Shown: positions 33,672-41,676 of the stretch, piece by piece | How positions within the stretch are numbered: the stretch's first letter is position 1 | How the letters are laid out: every line of letters begins with the position of its first letter | Assembly (NCBI RefSeq): GCF_014280075.1 | Contig: NZ_CP047950.1 | Location: forward strand, 2,170,001 to 2,234,000 | DNA length: 64,000 bases | Source of the DNA: Synechococcus sp. A15-62 | Lineage (GTDB): Bacteria > Cyanobacteriota > Cyanobacteriia > PCC-6307 > Cyanobiaceae | Direction: 5' to 3' | Position numbers and translations under genes: made by a program | The notes under the pieces: generated by a model | What the model saw: only the letters and a program-made list of their open reading frames with translations | Databases searched by the model: none | Told to the model about the DNA's origin: nothing

Positions 33672-34480
33672 CGGCATCAGTCGCCTGGATCGACGGCCAG
33701 TGGGGAACAGCAGCAAGCCTGCAGCTCCCCCTCGACGACCGCGCCCTGCTCCTGGCCGATGGCCTCTTTGAAACCGTGCTGATCCGCAACGGTGGGCCGC
33801 AACTCCTGCAGGAGCACCTGCAGCGATGGAGCGAGAGTGCGGCCCTACTGGGCATGGACCCGCCACCGCAGCGAAACGCGCTGGAGCCCCTAATTGAAGA
33901 CGCGATTCAGCGAAGCCAACTGAGCGAAGCCGATGGAGCCCTGCGCCTGAATTGGAGTCGGGGCAGCACACCCCAACGCGGAATCGGACTGTCGGCCTCA
34001 GGGCACCACCGCTTCTGGCTCACGCTCCAGGCCTGTGCACCAACGTTTTCAGCCGTCAGCACCATCACCAGTCGCCATGAACGCCGCAATGCTTCCAGCC
34101 GCTTGAGCCGATGCAAAACCTTCGCCTACGGGCAATCGATCCAGGCCCGCAGGGAAGCCCAGGAGCAAGGGGCCGACGATGCTCTGGTCTTGAACACGGC
34201 TGGAGCTCTGTGCTGCGGAACGGCGGCCAATCTGCTGGTCCGGCGACGCGGACAGTGGCTGACACCGCCCCTCAGCAGCGGCTGTCTCCCGGGGGTGATG
34301 CGGGGCCGTGCACTCGCCCGAGGCATCGCGGTGGAAACCGAGCTGGCGGCCGCGTTCGATGACGACGATCAGGCTGTTCTGATCAACAGCCTCAGCTGTC
34401 GACCGATCGCATCCCACAACGGCAAACCCATGGCGGCAACGACAACTGCAGTGGATCTATGGCAATCCCTACTCCATTGA
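33668..34480 (+). CDS. pabC: class IV PLP aminotransferase, probable aminodeoxychorismate lyase
   Basis: Removes pyruvate from aminodeoxychorismate to give 4-aminobenzoate. The 270 residues start at the ATG overlapping the pabB stop. Fold-type IV features are DDRALLLADGLFETVL near the N-terminus, the PLP lysine in SRCKTFAYGQSIQARREA, and ADDALVLNTAGALCCGTAANLLV. The last segment has Cys-Cys-Gly-Thr-Ala where many homologues have E-x-S/T-x-x-N. The pairing with pabB supports PabC; a branched-chain aminotransferase is the alternative. Confidence 0.88.
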   Translation: MTASVAWIDGQWGTAASLQLPLDDRALLLADGLFETVLIRNGGPQLLQEHLQRWSESAALLGMDPPPQRNALEPLIEDAIQRSQLSEADGALRLNWSRGSTPQRGIGLSASGHHRFWLTLQACAPTFSAVSTITSRHERRNASSRLSRCKTFAYGQSIQARREAQEQGADDALVLNTAGALCCGTAANLLVRRRGQWLTPPLSSGCLPGVMRGRALARGIAVETELAAAFDDDDQAVLINSLSCRPIASHNGKPMAATTTAVDLWQSLLH

Positions 34481-34499
34481 GCCAAAAGCAAGCGATGGC

Positions 34500-35291
34500 C
34501 TAGATCCGAAGAATCCGGCGCACAGCCTCGTCCCAGCCATGGGCATGGGGGGCTGCCGCGAGCTGGAAACGTCCGGCAGCGATCCCGGAACGCAACTCGG
34601 GATGGGGGCCATCGGGCCCGGGCACAACAACAGCAATGTCGGCCACCTCGAGCAACGGCAGATCGTTGGGTGAATCCCCCAAGGCCAAGACCTGCACCTG
34701 CTCAGCACCCAGATGTCGCTTGAGGGTGGCCAAAGCCTTGCCTTTGCTGATGTCTGGGCCCAGCAGGTGCCCCATGCGGTTGCCCTGCACCACCGTCAGG
34801 CCCATCCGCTGCACTAGGGCCTCAAGCCGGTGACGCCCCTCCGCCGAAGGCGGTACAAAAGGCACGCTGCAACAGCGCCGCTGGGCCTGGCGTAAAGCTT
34901 CACCGCCAAGCCCCAACAACCGCTGCCCATCCTCTTCACTGAGTTCATCCAACGGACGCAGGGGCTCACCCAACTCGGCCTGAAGACGCTGCAACTGAGG
35001 TTTCAGCGCCGTCCAATCCGGCCCCAACGGCAGCTCCCAGAGCTCCCCTGCCGGAGTTTCCCCGTGCACGGCGCCACCGTTTTCAACGATGTATGGGTCA
35101 TGAAGCCCCGCCTCAGCGCGAAAACCGCGCACTTCCTCCGCCGTTTTGCTGGTGCAGGGAATCACTGGAATCCGGTGCTGTTGCAGCTGACGGATCAGAT
35201 CCTTGGCCGGCGACCAGTCGTAGCTGTGATCCAGCAACGTGCCGTCGAGATCGGTCACCACCCACCACGCCTGCTCGCCACTCGCGGTCAT
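34500..35291 (-). CDS. HAD phosphatase, probable glucosyl-3-phosphoglycerate phosphatase (MpgP-like)
   Basis: Cof-type HAD-IIB phosphatase of 263 residues, close in layout to mannosyl-3-phosphoglycerate phosphatase. Motif I is VVTDLDGTLLDHSYDW, motif IV is ALGDSPNDLPLLEVAD, and YIVENGGAVHG and GRFQLAAAPHAHGWDEA are MpgP-like. The start at 35291 overlaps the stop of the sugar phosphorylase gene by four bases. In this locus it would dephosphorylate glucosyl-3-phosphoglycerate to glucosylglycerate. That substrate is inferred from the neighbouring synthase gene. Confidence 0.87.
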   Translation of the reverse strand: MTASGEQAWWVVTDLDGTLLDHSYDWSPAKDLIRQLQQHRIPVIPCTSKTAEEVRGFRAEAGLHDPYIVENGGAVHGETPAGELWELPLGPDWTALKPQLQRLQAELGEPLRPLDELSEEDGQRLLGLGGEALRQAQRRCCSVPFVPPSAEGRHRLEALVQRMGLTVVQGNRMGHLLGPDISKGKALATLKRHLGAEQVQVLALGDSPNDLPLLEVADIAVVVPGPDGPHPELRSGIAAGRFQLAAAPHAHGWDEAVRRILRI

Positions 35292-37018
35292 GGCTGAACC
35301 AACCAATGCACCGCATAAGGCTCTAGCGAATGCGACTGATGTGGTTCGAACACATGACCGCTCAGGCAATCGGCCCAGGGCTGGTTCAGATCACCACCCA
35401 AGCCCCTGAGGCGAAAGCTGAGACGCGCTGCCGTGATGTTGTGAACAGCCACCAGCGTTTCCCCCCCGCGGGAGCGCCGCAGGATGACGCAATCACTTCG
35501 GTCTGCGCTCAGCACCGTCATCGGGGCATCCGGGTGCAAGGCCGGATGAACAGACCGTTCAGCCAGAGCCCGCCGCAACACCGGCAGCAGCCCGGAGACA
35601 TCTGAATCGGGGTCCGCCAAGCGGCGCTCCAGGGCCTGGGCCGTGAACTGGGGCCGATTCAGATCCCGGCGATGGCCCGTGCGGCGAAAGCGAGTCAGAT
35701 CATTGGGAGCCGCCAGCAACGCCGGCAGATAGAAGGCGGGGACGCCTGGCAAGGCCAGGATCAACAGTTGGGTGAGCAAAAAGCGCTCCCTTTGGAAATA
35801 CGTGGGATCAATCCCCCCATCCGCCATGGCACTCCACCAGCTGATGTTGATCTCGTAGGGAACCTCCTCACCGGAACTGAGCATCCTGTGGCTGACCAGT
35901 CCACCCCGTTGCTCGCAACCGATCAACAGCTGCAGCAAGCGTTTCTGGGGCATCAGGCCCTCCAGGGGTCTTAAGCCGACTCCGTCATGACAAGCGGTGA
36001 AATTGAGCAGGCCTGTCTGCGGCGGCAAGTCGGGCCAACGACTCAGCCAGGCATTGATTAAGTCAGCCCGACCACTGACACTGGCCTCCAGCAGCAAGGG
36101 CGGCAGGGGAAAGTTGTAAGCGAGATGCGCTTCATCACCGCTCCTCAGATAGGAGAGGTTTTCCTGCTCCGGCACGTTGGTTTCCGTGACCACAACCCCA
36201 TCGGGACCCACCTGATCGAGCAGCAGACGCAGCACCCGAACCAGTTGGTGGGCCTGGGGCAGATGAATGCACGAGGTGTGGGGTTCTTTCCAGACAAAAC
36301 CCACGGCATCCAGACGGATCCAACGCACCCCATGGCGGGCCATCCGCTGCATCAGCCGGGCAAAGCCCAGCAGCACCTCCGCACTGCGCCAGTTGAGATC
36401 CACCTGATCGGGGCCAAAGGTGGTCCAGACCTGACGCGCGCCAACAGGGCCCCTCAATTGCGTGAACAGATTGGAACTGCGCGGACGAACAACATCCGCC
36501 CAGCAGGGATCAGGGGCTGCCTCCAGCACACAGGAGCGGCCGGGCTGCTCATCGCGCATGAACTGCTGCACCCAGGGGTGAGAGGCCGACACGTGATTCA
36601 GAACGAGATCCGCCATCAGCCGTCGGCCCTCGGCCAGGGCAGCGAGGTCGCTCCAATCGCCGAAACGCTGCTCAAGCTTCGTGTGGCTGGCCACCGCAAA
36701 ACCTCCGTCACTGGTGGATTGCAGGAACGGCAGCACATGAATTACCGCTGCGAAGGGCTGCAGATGGCGATTAACAAACGACTTCAGCGCTTGAAGACCC
36801 GGCACACCCTCATCACCAATGGTGTCGGCGTAGGTGATCAAGACCACATCGCCACCGTCCCAGCGATGGGTGAGCTCAGCCATATCGGCATCTCCTGACG
36901 CATCGCTCAAGATCTGCAGCAATTGCGACGACAACTCCTGGCCATCCCCGGAAGAATCAACGGGGTACAGACCGCCAAGCAGGGTCCGCAGCGTCTCGTC
37001 GCGCGGGGGCTGCATCAA
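35288..37018 (-). CDS. GH13 sugar phosphorylase (sucrose/glucosylglycerate phosphorylase type)
   Basis: A 576-residue alpha-amylase-superfamily enzyme of the GH13_18 kind: FLQSTSDGGFAVASH, then MADLVLNHVSASHPW, the nucleophile Asp in VRWIRLDAVGFVWK, the acid/base Glu in VVVTETNVPEQENLSYL, and NFTACHDGVGLRPLEG. These motifs fit sucrose phosphorylase relatives, and some members act on glucosylglycerate. With the glucosylglycerate synthase gene divergent by 66 bases and the phosphatase gene overlapping, phosphorolysis of glucosylglycerate is the most coherent role. It might otherwise cleave sucrose. Confidence 0.88.
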   Translation of the reverse strand: MMQPPRDETLRTLLGGLYPVDSSGDGQELSSQLLQILSDASGDADMAELTHRWDGGDVVLITYADTIGDEGVPGLQALKSFVNRHLQPFAAVIHVLPFLQSTSDGGFAVASHTKLEQRFGDWSDLAALAEGRRLMADLVLNHVSASHPWVQQFMRDEQPGRSCVLEAAPDPCWADVVRPRSSNLFTQLRGPVGARQVWTTFGPDQVDLNWRSAEVLLGFARLMQRMARHGVRWIRLDAVGFVWKEPHTSCIHLPQAHQLVRVLRLLLDQVGPDGVVVTETNVPEQENLSYLRSGDEAHLAYNFPLPPLLLEASVSGRADLINAWLSRWPDLPPQTGLLNFTACHDGVGLRPLEGLMPQKRLLQLLIGCEQRGGLVSHRMLSSGEEVPYEINISWWSAMADGGIDPTYFQRERFLLTQLLILALPGVPAFYLPALLAAPNDLTRFRRTGHRRDLNRPQFTAQALERRLADPDSDVSGLLPVLRRALAERSVHPALHPDAPMTVLSADRSDCVILRRSRGGETLVAVHNITAARLSFRLRGLGGDLNQPWADCLSGHVFEPHQSHSLEPYAVHWLVQP

Positions 37019-37084
37019 CTTCCTCCTCCAGGCCTTTCAGGTATGGGGCAGGACTCTGACCTCTGTTGTTGCATCGAACACCAC

Positions 37085-38335
37085 ATGGATTTTCAGCAGG
37101 GCCTGATCAGCACCGTCCACGACTACAGCTTGGGCAATCTGGATGCGGTTGCCTTCAACCAGGAGCTGAGTCAGCGACCCACAACCCTGCTGATCCCCTG
37201 CCTGATGGAGGAATTCAGCCGCCCGGCCCTCGGCCTGATTCGCGACACACTCTCAGGCCTGAAGGGACTCAACGAGCTGGTGGTGGCGCTGGCAGCCACA
37301 AGCGCCGAAGACGTCAAAGCAGCAGAAAAATTCTTCGAAGGGATGCCCTTCCCTGTCCGGGTGCACTGGACCAACGGCCCCGCTGTCCGTGAGTTGCTCG
37401 AATCCGTTGGCGAACTGGGGCTCGACGTGACCGGACCACCGGGCAAGGGCTGGGCCGTTTGGCAGGGGCTCGGGGTTGCTTGCCAAAACGCCGAGGTGGT
37501 TGGCCTGTTCGATGCCGACATCAGAACCTTTGGATCGGCGTATCCAGAGCGCATGCTCCGTCCCCTGCTGGATCGATCCCACGGCATTGCCTATGTCAAG
37601 GCGTTCTACAGCCGTCTATCCCTCGAAACCCAGGCGCTTCAGGGCCGAGCCACCCGTCTGTTTGTTGGCCCACTGCTGGCCAGCCTGGAGCAGGTTTTCG
37701 GGCCTCTGCCCTACCTGTCGTACCTGCAATCCTTCCGCTATCCCCTGGCTGGTGAATTCGCCTTCACCGCCGATCTGGCGATGAATCTGCGCATTCCTTC
37801 GGACTGGGGACTGGAGGTGGGTCTTCTGTCTGAGGTGTATCGCCATGTGGCCTCCAGCCGCATCGCTCAAGTGGATCTGGGATTGTTCGATCACAAACAC
37901 AAGGAGCTGGGTCAGCAACCAAGCGAAGGCCTGCAGCGCATGGCGGGCGAAATTTTCGGCACGGTGCTGCGCGGCCTGATGGAACACGAAGGCTGTGTGA
38001 TGTCGATGGATCAACTGCCAACTCTTGAAGTGCTGTACCGGCGAGTTGGCGAGGATCGCGTGCGGCAGTTCGGCCTTGATTCAGCGATCAATCGATTGCC
38101 CTACGACCGCCATGGCGAAGAACTGGCTGTTCAAAACTTTGCCGGTCTCCTGCGCCCCGGCTTGGCCAAAATGATGCAGGCGCCGATTGCCCATCAACTG
38201 CCCAGCTGGTCGCGACTGCGCAGCTGCAATTCAGCCCTTCAAGCTGACCTGGCCGCAGCAGGACAGGCAGATCGCACATCCCTGAAACGGCCGAATCACA
38301 ATCCTCAACGCATCACCTCTGAGCTCGCTGCTTGA
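37085..38335 (+). CDS. gpgS: glucosyl-3-phosphoglycerate synthase
   Basis: Makes glucosyl-3-phosphoglycerate from a nucleotide-glucose and 3-phosphoglycerate, the first step to the compatible solute glucosylglycerate. The 416 residues start at the ATG at 37085. The metal/sugar-nucleotide motif is VVGLFDADIRTFG, preceded by PGKGWAVWQGLGVA; PLAGEFAFTADLAMNLRIP and GLEVGLLSEVYRHVASSRI also fit the GT81 family. In marine cyanobacteria glucosylglycerate is a known minor osmolyte (established knowledge). The promoter lies in the 66-base gap shared with the phosphorylase gene. Confidence 0.92.
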   Translation: MDFQQGLISTVHDYSLGNLDAVAFNQELSQRPTTLLIPCLMEEFSRPALGLIRDTLSGLKGLNELVVALAATSAEDVKAAEKFFEGMPFPVRVHWTNGPAVRELLESVGELGLDVTGPPGKGWAVWQGLGVACQNAEVVGLFDADIRTFGSAYPERMLRPLLDRSHGIAYVKAFYSRLSLETQALQGRATRLFVGPLLASLEQVFGPLPYLSYLQSFRYPLAGEFAFTADLAMNLRIPSDWGLEVGLLSEVYRHVASSRIAQVDLGLFDHKHKELGQQPSEGLQRMAGEIFGTVLRGLMEHEGCVMSMDQLPTLEVLYRRVGEDRVRQFGLDSAINRLPYDRHGEELAVQNFAGLLRPGLAKMMQAPIAHQLPSWSRLRSCNSALQADLAAAGQADRTSLKRPNHNPQRITSELAA

Positions 38336-38352
38336 GGCCAGCAACTCAGCTC

Positions 38353-38535
38353 TCAGCCCAGCTGCTCCCGCTGCCTCGTGATCCAAACCGTTGCAGCGCG
38401 CTGGGAATGCCAAGCCTGAAGCAATTGCTTGGCCAACACCTGCAGCTGCTGTGGATCGATTGTTGATTCGATCACGCGATTCATCCGCTCAACATCGAAT
38501 TGTTGAGAGAAACTCAAATTGACTGATTTCTCCAT
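38353..38535 (-). CDS. small helical protein, NblA-like (tentative)
   Basis: Sixty residues with two amphipathic helices: LSFSQQFDVERMNRVIES, then DPQQLQVLAKQLLQAWHSQ and AATVWITRQREQLG. The length and the pattern x-L-x-x-x-Q-x-F-x-x-x-x-M at the start of helix 1 resemble NblA, the adaptor for phycobilisome degradation. The match is weak and made by eye, and picocyanobacteria have other small families of this shape. It converges on gpgS 17 bases away. Confidence 0.6.
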   Translation of the reverse strand: MEKSVNLSFSQQFDVERMNRVIESTIDPQQLQVLAKQLLQAWHSQRAATVWITRQREQLG

Positions 38536-38806
38536 TCTTCAATCCCCAACTACAAAACAATCATGCAAACAGCTGCAAAAAAGAGTTGTTTCAGTTGAAA
38601 CGAAAGTGCCGCTATGTGCAATGGCCAAAACCCGGAGCTTCGCCCGCCCCACCAAAACCTGACCAGAACCGTGATGATCGATACAAAAGCGACCTGCTCT
38701 GTATCAACTCATCTGTATCAAATCTAAAGGCGTGCTGATTCGGTGACCAATCAAACACTCCTCTTGCCTTGAGACCACGAGATTGGCATCATTCCAGATA
38801 CTCAAG
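38536..38806. promoter_or_regulatory. 271-base divergent region with repeated TGTATC motif
   Basis: It separates the NblA-like gene (minus strand) from the DUF1830 gene (plus strand) and must hold both promoters. It is AT-richer than its surroundings. TCTGTATCAA occurs twice in direct orientation at 38698-38707 and 38712-38721, and the hexamer core appears inverted as GATACA at 38680-38685. The 14-base period suggests a regulator binding array; the regulator is unknown. Confidence 0.45.
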
Positions 38807-39052
38807 ATGATTGAGTGTGTTTATCAGAACGACACCAGCCGGATGGTGATCGTGAAATGCATTGGTGCAGACCACTTCTACCGAGAAAAGGTGGTGATGC
38901 CCACAGAGGTCTTTTGGTTTGAAGCGCCCGAGGATGCGCGCCTGGAAATCTGGAAAATGTCAATGACAGGGCAGATGCTGCATGTGCGTGCCGACGTGAG
39001 CGATTACGCCATGGATGAAGAGCCTGCAACAGAATCAATCTGGGCCAGCTGA
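38807..39052 (+). CDS. DUF1830 domain protein
   Basis: An 81-residue soluble protein. The pattern ECVYQNDTSRMVIVKCIG followed by REKVVMPTEVFWFEAPEDA and LEIW matches the cyanobacterial DUF1830 family, whose function is unknown. I chose the ATG at 38807; an in-frame upstream extension to 38783 has only a TTG start. It converges on urtE with 33 bases between stops. Confidence 0.88.
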   Translation: MIECVYQNDTSRMVIVKCIGADHFYREKVVMPTEVFWFEAPEDARLEIWKMSMTGQMLHVRADVSDYAMDEEPATESIWAS

Positions 39053-39085
39053 ACCAACCCAGGAAAAGCCATCACGAGCGAATCT

Positions 39086-39796
39086 CTAAACGCTCAGGAA
39101 CTGATCAACAACCGTCTGGCTGAGTTCACTGGTTGAACCACTGGCAACAATGCCACCCCGTTGCATGGCGTAGTAGCGGTCAGCCTGGCGAACAAAGTGG
39201 AGATGTTGCTCCACCAGCAACACCCCGATCCCGGTGTCGGCGATGATCCGCCGAACAGCTGCTTCAATGTCCTGAACGATGTTGGGCTGAATACCCTCAG
39301 TGGGCTCATCCAACAGCAGCAACTTTGGCTTGCCAAGCAATGCGCGAGCGATGGCCAGTTGTTGTTGCTGCCCCCCACTCAAATCCCCACCCTTGCGCGG
39401 TAGAAACTCCTGAAGAATCGGAAACAACTCATACACAAATGGATCAATGTGGCGATTCCGCGCCAATCCACCTGGCAACGCCTCCATCCCCAAAAGCAAG
39501 TTTTCTTCCACGGTGAGCTGGGGAATGATCTCGCGACCTTGCGGCACATAACCAATCCCGGCCCGAGCTCGCTGATGCGGAGCCTGACGATCCAATTCAG
39601 CACCGTCGAACGCCATGGATCCGGAGCGGGGGCGCAACAGACCGATCAGCGATTTCAACAGGGTGGTTTTGCCCACACCATTGCGGCCGATCAGACACAC
39701 CATCTCCCCCGATTTCACGCTGAGATCAACATCCCGAAGAATGTGACTTTCACCGTAAAACGTGTTGAGTCCTTGGATCTCCAGCAGGTTCGTCAT
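39086..39796 (-). CDS. urtE: urea ABC transporter ATPase UrtE
   Basis: One of two ATPase subunits of the high-affinity urea importer, related to LivF. The 236 residues contain Walker A (GRNGVGKTT), the signature LSGGQQQQLAIARAL, Walker B LLLLDEPTEGIQPNIVQ and the H-loop (VEQHLHF). PTEGIQPN after the Walker B is typical of UrtE/LivF. The start overlaps the urtD stop by four bases; it is the last gene of the operon. Confidence 0.95.
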   Translation of the reverse strand: MTNLLEIQGLNTFYGESHILRDVDLSVKSGEMVCLIGRNGVGKTTLLKSLIGLLRPRSGSMAFDGAELDRQAPHQRARAGIGYVPQGREIIPQLTVEENLLLGMEALPGGLARNRHIDPFVYELFPILQEFLPRKGGDLSGGQQQQLAIARALLGKPKLLLLDEPTEGIQPNIVQDIEAAVRRIIADTGIGVLLVEQHLHFVRQADRYYAMQRGGIVASGSTSELSQTVVDQFLSV

Positions 39797-40548
39797 TGGT
39801 TCTCCTCCTCAGTGGTGCCGAGATAGACCTCAATCACCCGGGGATCGGCCTGCACCTGATCCATGGTGCCCTCACAGAGGACATGGCCCTGGTGCAGCAC
39901 AGTCACCGGACTTTCGAGCCGTCGAATGAATTCCATGTCGTGCTCAATCACCAACACGGTGTGATCCCCAGCCAACGACTTGAGCAGATCCGCCGTCAGA
40001 TCGGTCTCCTCATCCGTAAGCCCAGCCACTGGCTCATCCACCAGCAACAGGTCGGGATCCTGACCGACAAGCATGGCGATCTCAAGCCACTGTTTCTGGC
40101 CATGGGACAACGACCCAGCAGCCCAATCGGCACGGTTCTGCAAATTGACGATGCTCATCAAGTGATGAACGCGATCGCGCTGCTCCCCATTCAGGCCCCC
40201 CGCCAGCAATGACCAAGGCTGCTTCGGCTGGCTCACCGCCAAAGCCAAGTTCTCCTGAACGCTGAGCTTCTCGAAAACACGGGGGCTCTGAAACTTGCGG
40301 CCAATGCCAAAGCGCGCGATGCGGTGCTCGCGCGTTCCCACCAAAGAGCGTCCTTTGAACACCACATCCCCTTCGGTTGGGGCGGTCTTGCCAGTGATCA
40401 CATCCAGGAACGTGGTCTTGCCGGCGCCATTCGGGCCGATCACAGCACGCAGTTCCCCAGGCTGAAGGCTGAGGTTGAGATCGCGCAGCGCCAAAAAGCC
40501 ATCAAAACTGACGGTGATTTGGCGCAACTCCAATAAAGCCGTACTCAT
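39793..40548 (-). CDS. urtD: urea ABC transporter ATPase UrtD
   Basis: Second ATPase subunit, related to LivG, 251 residues. Walker A is GPNGAGKTT, the signature LSHGQKQWLEIAMLV and Walker B LLLVDEPVAGLTDEE. LSHGQKQWLEIAMLV and DEPVAGLTDEE are characteristic of UrtD rather than LivG. Overlaps urtC and urtE by four bases each. Confidence 0.95.
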   Translation of the reverse strand: MSTALLELRQITVSFDGFLALRDLNLSLQPGELRAVIGPNGAGKTTFLDVITGKTAPTEGDVVFKGRSLVGTREHRIARFGIGRKFQSPRVFEKLSVQENLALAVSQPKQPWSLLAGGLNGEQRDRVHHLMSIVNLQNRADWAAGSLSHGQKQWLEIAMLVGQDPDLLLVDEPVAGLTDEETDLTADLLKSLAGDHTVLVIEHDMEFIRRLESPVTVLHQGHVLCEGTMDQVQADPRVIEVYLGTTEEENQ

Positions 40549-41672
40549 GACTGAACCTCTTCCTGACCTTCAAGATCGAGACGTGGATAGGTCTCACTCC
40601 GACGGGCAATGCCGAATCGGTTGAGCCAGTTGCGAGGGCCATCGCCTCGGAACCAGCCAATGACGCCCTCCGGCAAAGCCGTCACCACGAGGATGAACAG
40701 GCCCCCTTGGATGAACAGCCAACTTTGGGGGAGAGCTTCGCTCACCAAACTCTTGGCGTAGTTGATCGCCACAGCGCCAAGGATGGCGCCCACGAGCGTG
40801 CCTCGACCGCCCACCGCAACCCAGATCACCATCTCAATCGAGAAGGGAACGGTCATGTACTGCGGCGAAACGATGCCCGATTGAACGGTGTAAAGCGCAC
40901 CACCGATGCCTGCCAAACCACCAGCGATGGCGAAGACGATCGTCTTGAACAGGGTTGGGTTGTAGCCGGCAAAGCGCAGCCGGGGTTCATCATCGCGAAT
41001 GGCGATCAACACGTCGCCAAACCGGCCACGCACCACCCAGCGCAGAAACAGCCAGGCCAGGATGACCACCACAGAGGTCAACCAGAAGAATCCCCGCTGC
41101 ATCTCAGAGGACCCAACCATCTGACCGAACAGCTGGGTGACATCGGTTTTGAGGCCGTTGGTGCCGTTGATCAGCTTCTGCTGGCCGTTGAAGAAATTGA
41201 AAAAAACGAGCAGGGCCGCCTGGGTGAGGATCGAGAAATAGACCCCCTTGATCCGGTTGCGGAAAACCAGGTTGCCCAGCACGGCAGCCAGCACGGCCGG
41301 AACCAGCCAGATCGCCACCAGGGTGAACAGCGGGGAATGGAACGGCTCCCAGAAGGCGGGCAACTGATCCACGCCGTACAGGCTGAAGAACTCGGGAATG
41401 CCATTGGGGAGATCACCCGAGCTGTTCAGCTGCAAGTACATAGCTGCCACGTAGCCGCCAAGGGCAAAAAAGATGCCCTGGCCAAGGCTGAGCAACCCGG
41501 TGAAGCCCCAGATCAAGTCGATGCCCAGGGCAACGATCGCCAAAGAGAGAAAGCGACCCAACAGATTCAGCCGAAACACCGGCAGAACAGCGGGCGCAGC
41601 AACGATGGCCGCAACGATCACCACCCAAAGGATGATCAAGGGCCAACGGCGTTGTTGAAAAGCTTGGAACAT
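40545..41672 (-). CDS. urtC: urea ABC transporter permease UrtC
   Basis: LivM-like membrane permease with about ten helices. I place the start at ATG 41672 (MFQAFQQRRWPLI), giving 375 residues; a longer frame to 41744 would run into urtB. Family motifs are GIDLIWGFTGLLSLGQGIFFALGG and IRDDEPRLRFAGYNP. The gap to urtB is only four bases. Confidence 0.94.
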   Translation of the reverse strand: MFQAFQQRRWPLIILWVVIVAAIVAAPAVLPVFRLNLLGRFLSLAIVALGIDLIWGFTGLLSLGQGIFFALGGYVAAMYLQLNSSGDLPNGIPEFFSLYGVDQLPAFWEPFHSPLFTLVAIWLVPAVLAAVLGNLVFRNRIKGVYFSILTQAALLVFFNFFNGQQKLINGTNGLKTDVTQLFGQMVGSSEMQRGFFWLTSVVVILAWLFLRWVVRGRFGDVLIAIRDDEPRLRFAGYNPTLFKTIVFAIAGGLAGIGGALYTVQSGIVSPQYMTVPFSIEMVIWVAVGGRGTLVGAILGAVAINYAKSLVSEALPQSWLFIQGGLFILVVTALPEGVIGWFRGDGPRNWLNRFGIARRSETYPRLDLEGQEEVQS

Positions 41673-41676
41673 CAGA

